A stretch of DNA of 64,000 bases from Coenobita brevimanus (taxonomy: Eukaryota > Arthropoda > Malacostraca > Decapoda > Coenobitidae), in assembly GCA_032717465.1 (NCBI GenBank), contig CM064681.1, positions 14,481,510-14,545,509 on the forward strand. The letters are read 5' to 3'. Position numbers and translations under genes: made by a program. Under the pieces are notes generated by a model that saw only the letters and a list, made by a program, of their open reading frames with translations, ran no database searches and was not told where the DNA came from. Positions 57,923 to 64,000 of the stretch are shown here, piece after piece (position 1 is the first letter of the stretch; each line of letters begins with the position of its first letter).

Positions 57923-58883
57923 GTCCTGGGGAATGGCGAACGAGTTGAAGGTGTGGAAGTGCTTCATGATGGCGTTGAAGTGCCTTCCACTCATCACCAG
58001 CCGGACCCTAGGGTAGTCATGCAGCTCAGAGCTCCGCCAGTAGTGCCTGATAGTGGGCATGTGCACAACCCCCATGTAAAGGTATAACCCCAGGTACTTG
58101 GCCATCTCCTCTTCATTGCAGGAGAACCAGGCATCCAGCTGAATCCCCAGAAATGTGGCGTACCAGTTGGTTTCCACGGTGAGGTATGACAACAACTCCT
58201 GCGTGAAAAAGAGCTGAAAGAACTGCAGGGGAGTTGTTGGAATATCCACCTGGATCCCTGGGGAGCCAGTGAACGGCCCGTGGTTCGGTGTGAATGGGCC
58301 ACTGCTCCACCCAGGATCCTCTTCAGCGGCAGTGGCATGAGGTCAGCCTGTCGACACCCTTCGGCCTGCCCTCCGACCACTTGGACATCCCCCGTGTCCA
58401 GCCAGCAGACCACGGCGCCCTCATCTGGGAGGTGACGCCGCGGACGAGGACGAGACACAAGGCTCTGGGGACACCAGTCTCCCCAGCCTGGCTGGCGAGG
58501 ATGTCACCGCAGCATCCTGCAGGGCAGAAGCTGGTGGAGGGGCCATCACAAGGAATGATGGCACAGCTTCTGGTGACACTGGCTCACCAAGGGGGGCAGA
58601 GGGGCCTGGAGACTGGGGGCTGACGAAGAGATCGGTGGGACCGGCAGTAATAGAGGTGAGGAGGATTCCCCAGTGAAGCCGACCAATGATGGTGGTGTTG
58701 TTTCCCGCAATGGAAGGCGGTAGGGCAGCTCCACTTGCTGACAGGATGGTTGCAGCTCAACCTCCTCCACCCCAGAACGCTCTCAGTGTCACTCTCCGAC
58801 TCAACCTCATTGAAGATCTTATGCCACTTGTGTGGTTCCAAAACGTGTTTCATCTTTGCAAGACTGCTGTCGTTGCAAGCCAA
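57923..58883 (-). pseudogene. piggyBac transposase, N-terminal part
   Basis: From ATG 58883 the minus strand reads an acidic start (KWHKIFNEVESESDTESVLG). After frame changes it reads DEGAVVCWLDTGDVQ (near 58410), then PFTPNHGPFTGSPGIQVDIP, LQFFQLFFTQELLSYLTVET, MAKYLGLYLYMGVVHMPTIR and YWRSSELHDYPRVRLVMSGR, ending FAIPQDN at the insertion. These are the N-terminal domain motifs of piggyBac transposases. At least two frameshifts and a stop (TGA near 58338) disrupt 58250-58850. The reading phase across the insertion matches the part at 49508-50766. Confidence 0.82.
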
Positions 58884-58964
58884 CTGGAGAATAAATTGCT
58901 GTCAGAGGGATTGTGGACCCTGTGGCTGTCCAATGCTGTGGTAGGAGTGTGAGCTGAAATAAAG

Positions 58965-59690
58965 GAGTCAAGATATTTTATCCACAGCCAGCCAACAACG
59001 CAAAGGTTCATGATATACATGTATGTCCTTGAAAAACATCATCTCCTACACCTGACTTAGTGCACAGGTAGGGGCCACTAGCACGTGCTTACCTCTTTCA
59101 TTTTCTATGCACATTACACATAACCAAATCTATCATTTTTATGAGATACAGAGGACATTTCACCAGTAACATGTAATTGGATGAGTCCCGTAGGTCGTTA
59201 CCTGTGCACTAAGGTGTAGCAGACGGTGCTTCCCTTATGAGAACACACTGCGGGTAGTCAGTCTTTCGTTGTCTTTACACATAAAACATAACCCAATCTA
59301 TCATTTTGTATGAGTCAAGATATTTTTATTCACAACCAGCCAAGTACTTGGCTCAACACTGGCACAATGCAAGGGTTCATGATATGCGTGTATGTCCTTG
59401 AAAAACGCCTCCTACATCAGACTTAGCACACCGGTAGGGGCCACTAGCACGTGGTTACCTCTTTTATTTTCTTTAGACATTACTCATAAAATCTATAATT
59501 TTTATGAGATACACAGTACATTTCACCAGTAACACGTAAATGGACGTGTTCCGTAGGCCGTTACCTGTGCACTAAGATGTAGCAGACTGTTTCCCTTACG
59601 AGATAACGAGCACGTGGGTCCGTTTTTCACTGTCTTTTCACATAAAACATAGCCAAATATATCAATACATGGGGTACAGAGTATATTTCA

Positions 59691-59696
<6 letters not shown>
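58965..59696. repeat. Tandem duplication, two ~350-370-bp units with internal inverted repeats
   Basis: Unit 1 (58965-59311) and unit 2 (59312-59696) share GAGTCAAGATATTTT, TTCATGATATRCRTGTATGTCC, GGTAGGGGCCACTAGCACGTG and TTACCTGTGCACTAAG in order; unit 2 has ~22 extra bases. Each unit holds an imperfect inverted repeat (CTTAGTGCACAGGTA versus TACCTGTGCACTAAG) around a ~150-bp spacer. It lies upstream of the piggyBac gene. Confidence 0.78.

Positions 59697-59750
<54 letters not shown>
59697..59750. repeat. (TA)n microsatellite
   Basis: About 27 TA units directly adjoining the outer end of the copy D LTR. Confidence 0.95.
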
Positions 59751-59751
<1 letters not shown>

Positions 59752-59755
<4 letters not shown>

Positions 59756-60544
59756 ACGGAACAGAGAAAGATAATGTACACTCCAAGTGAGAATACTAAA
59801 AAATCACTACTGTCCCGTAAATTTCCAGGTTCAAAACAAAAGAATTAGGTAAAATTACAAGTTAAAGTTTAATGCTCAAACTAACAACAAAACATTCAGG
59901 ACTCATAAGGATAATGTAATGGCAAAAAAAAAACAGGTTAAATATAGGGTTAACTGCAATAGCCTCTATTAACACGAAATTAGCAAGAGTAAATTTATCT
60001 AAGTTAGCCCTGTTAAGATGAGATACCAGATAATACTCAGTGAATGCCAGATATATTATTACAGATACAAAATATTATTAATGATGGCTGATAGTAAAAC
60101 TCTACACCAAGCACAAAAACCTCACTAGGCCTACAAATTAACACCTTATGTTATACAGTACAAGAACAAAATGTAATAACAGTTATACTCAAATTACACA
60201 CAGCTGCTAGATGGTTGGAGACTTCCTGAGCACTCACAATAATAACTGTACAGGGGAGGACAGAGATGTGAACAAAATGAGGAGTAGATCTAAGTGGCAA
60301 TAATGCAGAGACTGAGCTCATTATATAGGGGCCGGCAGAGCTTGATACAACTTGTAAGAAGGACGCGCAAATGAAGCCATGGGGACAAAGAGTTGACAAT
60401 CCCGCTCTGAACAACAGAAAGAACGACTTACTCTACTATAACGGTAGAAGGGGGGAGTGAGGTAGAACACGCTCGTGATCAAACAGGCAGCACACTGTAC
60501 ATTAAAATTACACAAAGGATGATGAAATCATAGGCCATGTAACA
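59752..60544 (-). repeat. 3' LTR of Gypsy copy D
   Basis: The LTR is 793 bp. On the minus strand it runs TGTTACATGGCC to CTGTTCCGTAACA. It lacks the ~22-bp insertion of copy C and has TATATAA at 60327-60321. The outer flank is T(TA)n. Confidence 0.93.
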
Positions 60545-60556
60545 CCTCCCCACAAA
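60545..60556 (-). other. Polypurine tract of copy D
   Basis: GTTTGTGGGGAGG on the minus strand borders the 3' LTR. Confidence 0.7.
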
Positions 60557-60605
60557 CAAAAAGAAATTTACAAAGGAAACTTCTTATTACTCTAAAACAA
60601 TCTGT

Positions 60606-63600
60606 CTAAAGTCTAGATAAGCAATCTGCAATAACATTTTCTTTCCCCTTGACATGTTGTATGTCTAATGAATACTCTTGAAAAAGTAGACTCCATCTTG
60701 TCAATCTCTGATTTTTATCTTTAAACTTACTAAGGAATTTCAGTGGGTTATGATCGGTATAAATGACTATGGGGTCAAAACCAGAACACAAATAAAATGA
60801 AAAATGCTGTAAACCCAAAATCACGGCCAAAAGCTCTTTCTCAATAGTTGAGTAGTTCTTTTGAGGTGGAGTGAACTTCTTACTGTAATAAGATACAGGG
60901 TGTTCAATACCCTGATCATCCTCTTGCAGCAAAACAGCCCCAGCTCCTGTATCACTTGCATCAACAGCCATCTTAAAAGGCTTAGCAAAATTTGGAGTAG
61001 CGAGCACTGGCTGACTTAATAGGATAGCTTTAAGTTTGTTGAAAGAGGATTCACAGTTATCGGTCCAAACAAATTTAACTCCCTTTTTCAGTAGGTCTGT
61101 AAGTGGTGATACAAGAATAGAAAAGTTAAGAACAAATCTCCTGTAATAACCTACCATTCCCAAAAATCTTTGTAGCTCTTTCCTACTTTTAGGTCTGGGA
61201 AGATCACTTATAACCTGAACCTTAGCTCCTGGTGGTGCAACATGTCCATCACCAATTACATACCCAAGGTACTGAACTTTAGCTTGACCAAACTCACACT
61301 TTGATAAATTAGCTACAAGATTAGCCTGAACCAAACGCTCAAGAAATTTACTGACATGGCATAGATGATCTTTCCAGTTGTCACTGAAGATTAATACATC
61401 ATCAATATAAACAACACACCCTGCCAAACCCTCTGTTACAACATTCATGAGCTTCTGAAATGTGGCTGGTGCATTCTTCATACCATATGGCATTACGGAA
61501 CATGCAAAAGTCTTTCCTAGTGTCACAAAACATGAGATCTCCCTAGCACGTTCAGTCATAGGTACTTGCCAGTATCCCTTTAACAAATCAAACTTACTTA
61601 TGTACCTAGCCTTTCCGATCTTGTCTATGCAATCTTCCACACGAGGGAGAGGGTAAGTGTCTGTTTTGGTTATCTGATTAACATGTCTGTAGTCAATGCA
61701 AAGCCGCTGTGACCCACCTGGCTTAGGGACTAGAGTGACAGGAGAACTCCACTCGCTCTGACAGGGCTCAATCATCTTGTGGTCCGACAGGTAGCCAAGC
61801 TCCTTCTGGATGAGAGGAACTTTCACTGGGTTCACACGGTAAGGAGGCAGTTTAATTGGCTTTGCGTCTCCAACATCGACATCATGCATCAACACAGTGG
61901 TTCTTCCTGGAGTGGCACGGAACACTTGCGGGTACTCCTGCAGTAATGCCGAAAACTCCTGCCTTTCCTCGGGAGGTAGATGAGAAAGCTTAGTCTGGAG
62001 ATCATTCATGATATCAGGAATCTTCCCCAAACTATCACTCAGGCTCATACTGCATGGGAGAGCTTCACTTGCAGACCAGGGTGGAACAGCTACAGTACAG
62101 ACTGGATTATTTTCGTCCCGCCTGTGATACAACTTTAGCATGTTGATGTGACATAGTTGCTTGTTCTTTCTACGATCTGGTGTGGCGATGACATAGTTGA
62201 TATCACTGAGTTTCTTCTCCACGAAATAAGGACCACTAAACTTGGCTATAAGAGGTTGCCCATGAACCGGTAGCAGAATCAAAACCTGATCTCCTGGCTG
62301 AAAGTGGCGTAACCTGGACTTCTTATCATACGAAGTTTTCATCTTCTCCTGAGCAGCTCCTAAATTCTCTCTCGCCAGCTGTAAAGCAGTGGACAGCCGT
62401 TCTTTGAACTTTATCACATACTCCAGCAGGTTGACGTCATCTTCCTCCGACGGCCAGCATTCCTTGAGTGGCTTAAGGGATCCTCTTACTTCATGGCCAA
62501 ACAGTAGTTCAAAGGGTGAGAAGCCCAGTGATTCATTTGGAGATTCTCTTGCGGCAAACACAACAAATGGAAGACCTTTATCCCAGTCTTTCTGATGTTC
62601 CAAACAGTATTTCTTGAGCATCGATTTGAGTGTTTGATGATATCTCTCCAACGCTCCTTGGGTCTGGGGATGGTAAGCTGAAGACGTGATCTGGGTGATG
62701 CCCAACTCTTTCAGAGACTGCTTGAAAACATTTGACATGAAATTACTTCCCCGGTCTGACTGTACCTCCTTGGGCAGACCAAACTTTGTGAAGAACCCTA
62801 GCATTTCCTTAACCACGTTCTTTGCTGAGATATTTCTAAGTGGAATGGTTTCAGGATAACGAGTAGCCATATCAATCAGGGTCAACACATAAGAAAATCC
62901 TGAAGAAGTCTTAGGAAGAGGGCCCACAATATCCACCAACACATGGGTGAATGGCGCCTCAAAAGGAGGAATGGGAACTAGAGATGCAACTTTTTCGGTC
63001 TGATTACACTTCCCCACAACTTAACAGGTGTGACAAGACTTACAATACCAGGAAACATCCCTGAAGATACCTGGCCAGTAGAAGTGTTTCAAAATGCGTG
63101 CCACAGTCTTCCTCACTCCAAGGTGTCCTGCCAAACTAGAATCATGAGCCACTCTAATGATATCCTGTCTACAAACACGAGGGATGACAACTTGATGTAC
63201 AACCTCCCATTCACAGTCGGCTGATGCTGTTGGAGGTCTCCACTTCCTCATAAGTACTCCTGACTTTACATAATAACAAGTAGAAGCACCGGCTGACTCT
63301 TCCTCACTGCAAGCAGAGTTAGCTAGACCTTTCAACTCAGGGTCAGCAACCTGCAACTCAACCAACTCTTGACGAGACAAATTATCAACACTACGCGGTA
63401 CTGCCTCATCTGGTGAGTGGTCCAAATTAGCAAGAAAAGTGTCAGCTAGGATAACATCATCATCATCATTATCCTCTAAATCACCAGTAACTTTAGACTT
63501 AGCCCTAGTGACAGCACATGCAGGGAACATATCAGGGACATCACAATCCAGGGTCGCAGCCACTGGCTCACTAGACAACTGAGGAGTTGGACACACTTGA

Positions 63601-64000
63601 CTTCCACCAATATCATTTCCAAGTAAGAAAGTTACACCTGACATTGGGAGTGTCTCAGCCAACCCAACCATAACGGAACCATTAGCAAAACCAGACTCTA
63701 AATTCACTCTGCACAGAGGGACGGAGAAGTAATTATTCCCCACACCTTGTAAGATTACAGTTTCATCAGAGGAATTAACATTCGAGCCTAGAACACTGGT
63801 CAGCATAAGGGATTGGCAAGCACCTGTATCACGATATATTTTAACTGATTTCCTGTCATTACTGTCCAGAGGACTAACAAAACCATCAGACAGGAAATTA
63901 GCACATGAACTCTTGAGAGTGTCACCCACGTTACTGCTCAAAAGAGGAGCTCCATCATGAGAATTTAAGTTACCCCTCAAAGCAGGTTCAGTTAACTCGG
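60606..64000 (-). pseudogene. Gmr1-like Pol (PR-IN-RT-RNase H), copy D, one stop visible
   Basis: On the minus strand one frame runs from the window edge through protease (YRDTGACQS near 63830), the integrase finger (CKSCHTC), the integrase core (VDIVGP, SDRGSNF, GALER), the GPY/F module, RT (CIDYRHVNQ, VVYIDDVLIF) and RNase H (AVDASDTGAGAV, YTDHNPLKFL), ending DCLSRL at 60606. The single lesion seen is a CAA-to-TAA stop at 63020-63018, just after the integrase finger. The Gag part lies beyond the window. It is among the best-preserved copies of the family and is in opposite orientation to copies A-C. Confidence 0.92.

Overview
This window looks like a repeat-packed stretch of an animal genome. 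I infer an arthropod, most likely a decapod crustacean. The basis is the mix of Gmr1-like Ty3/Gypsy elements, Tc1, P, piggyBac and hAT DNA transposons, a 5S rRNA-derived SINE, GT-AG introns and very dense (TA)n, (TATC)n and (GT)n microsatellites. No convincing single-copy host gene was found. Nearly every long open frame is a transposon protein or an artefact of a microsatellite or an antisense shadow.

Layout. 1-3596: 3'-deleted Gmr1-like Ty3/Gypsy copy A. 3612-15479: full-length copy B of the same family with its own LTRs and a GTAT target duplication. Its 3' LTR is split by a 5.56-kb Tc1-type transposon (9896-15452) with very long inverted repeats and an apparently intact, intron-containing transposase. 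15562-18512: decayed APE-type LINE (family alpha). 18627-18814: 5S-derived SINE fused to the 5' LTR of copy C (18814-25154). 25355-29212: decayed P-element transposase with a THAP exon, invaded by a LINE alpha 5' fragment. 31533-31726: second 5S SINE. 32306-36098: I-clade-like LINE with a C-terminal RNase H. 38033-39175: tRNA-derived SINE and a LINE alpha 3' fragment. 41832-48730: MITEs and nested hAT-like elements. 49155-49442: tRNA-Gly-like SINE. 49508-58883: piggyBac transposase split by a second Gmr1-like family (50767-57917), which itself holds a ~103-bp satellite and another LINE alpha. 58965-59696: tandem duplication. 59752-64000: copy D of the first Gypsy family, on the minus strand.

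How the parts work together. The autonomous families carry their own replication proteins (Gag-PR-IN-RT-RH for Gypsy, EN-RT for LINEs, transposases for Tc1, P and piggyBac). SINEs and MITEs would depend on enzymes supplied elsewhere. Target-site duplications (GTAT, TA, AACCA, GGTGATCC, ACTTATTY, CCTTAAC) give a relative order of insertions. The most notable items are the integrase-before-RT gene order in two distinct Gypsy families, the long-TIR Tc1 element with an intron and DD35E spacing, and the layered nesting in several places. All family calls come from reading motifs by eye; no database search was run.
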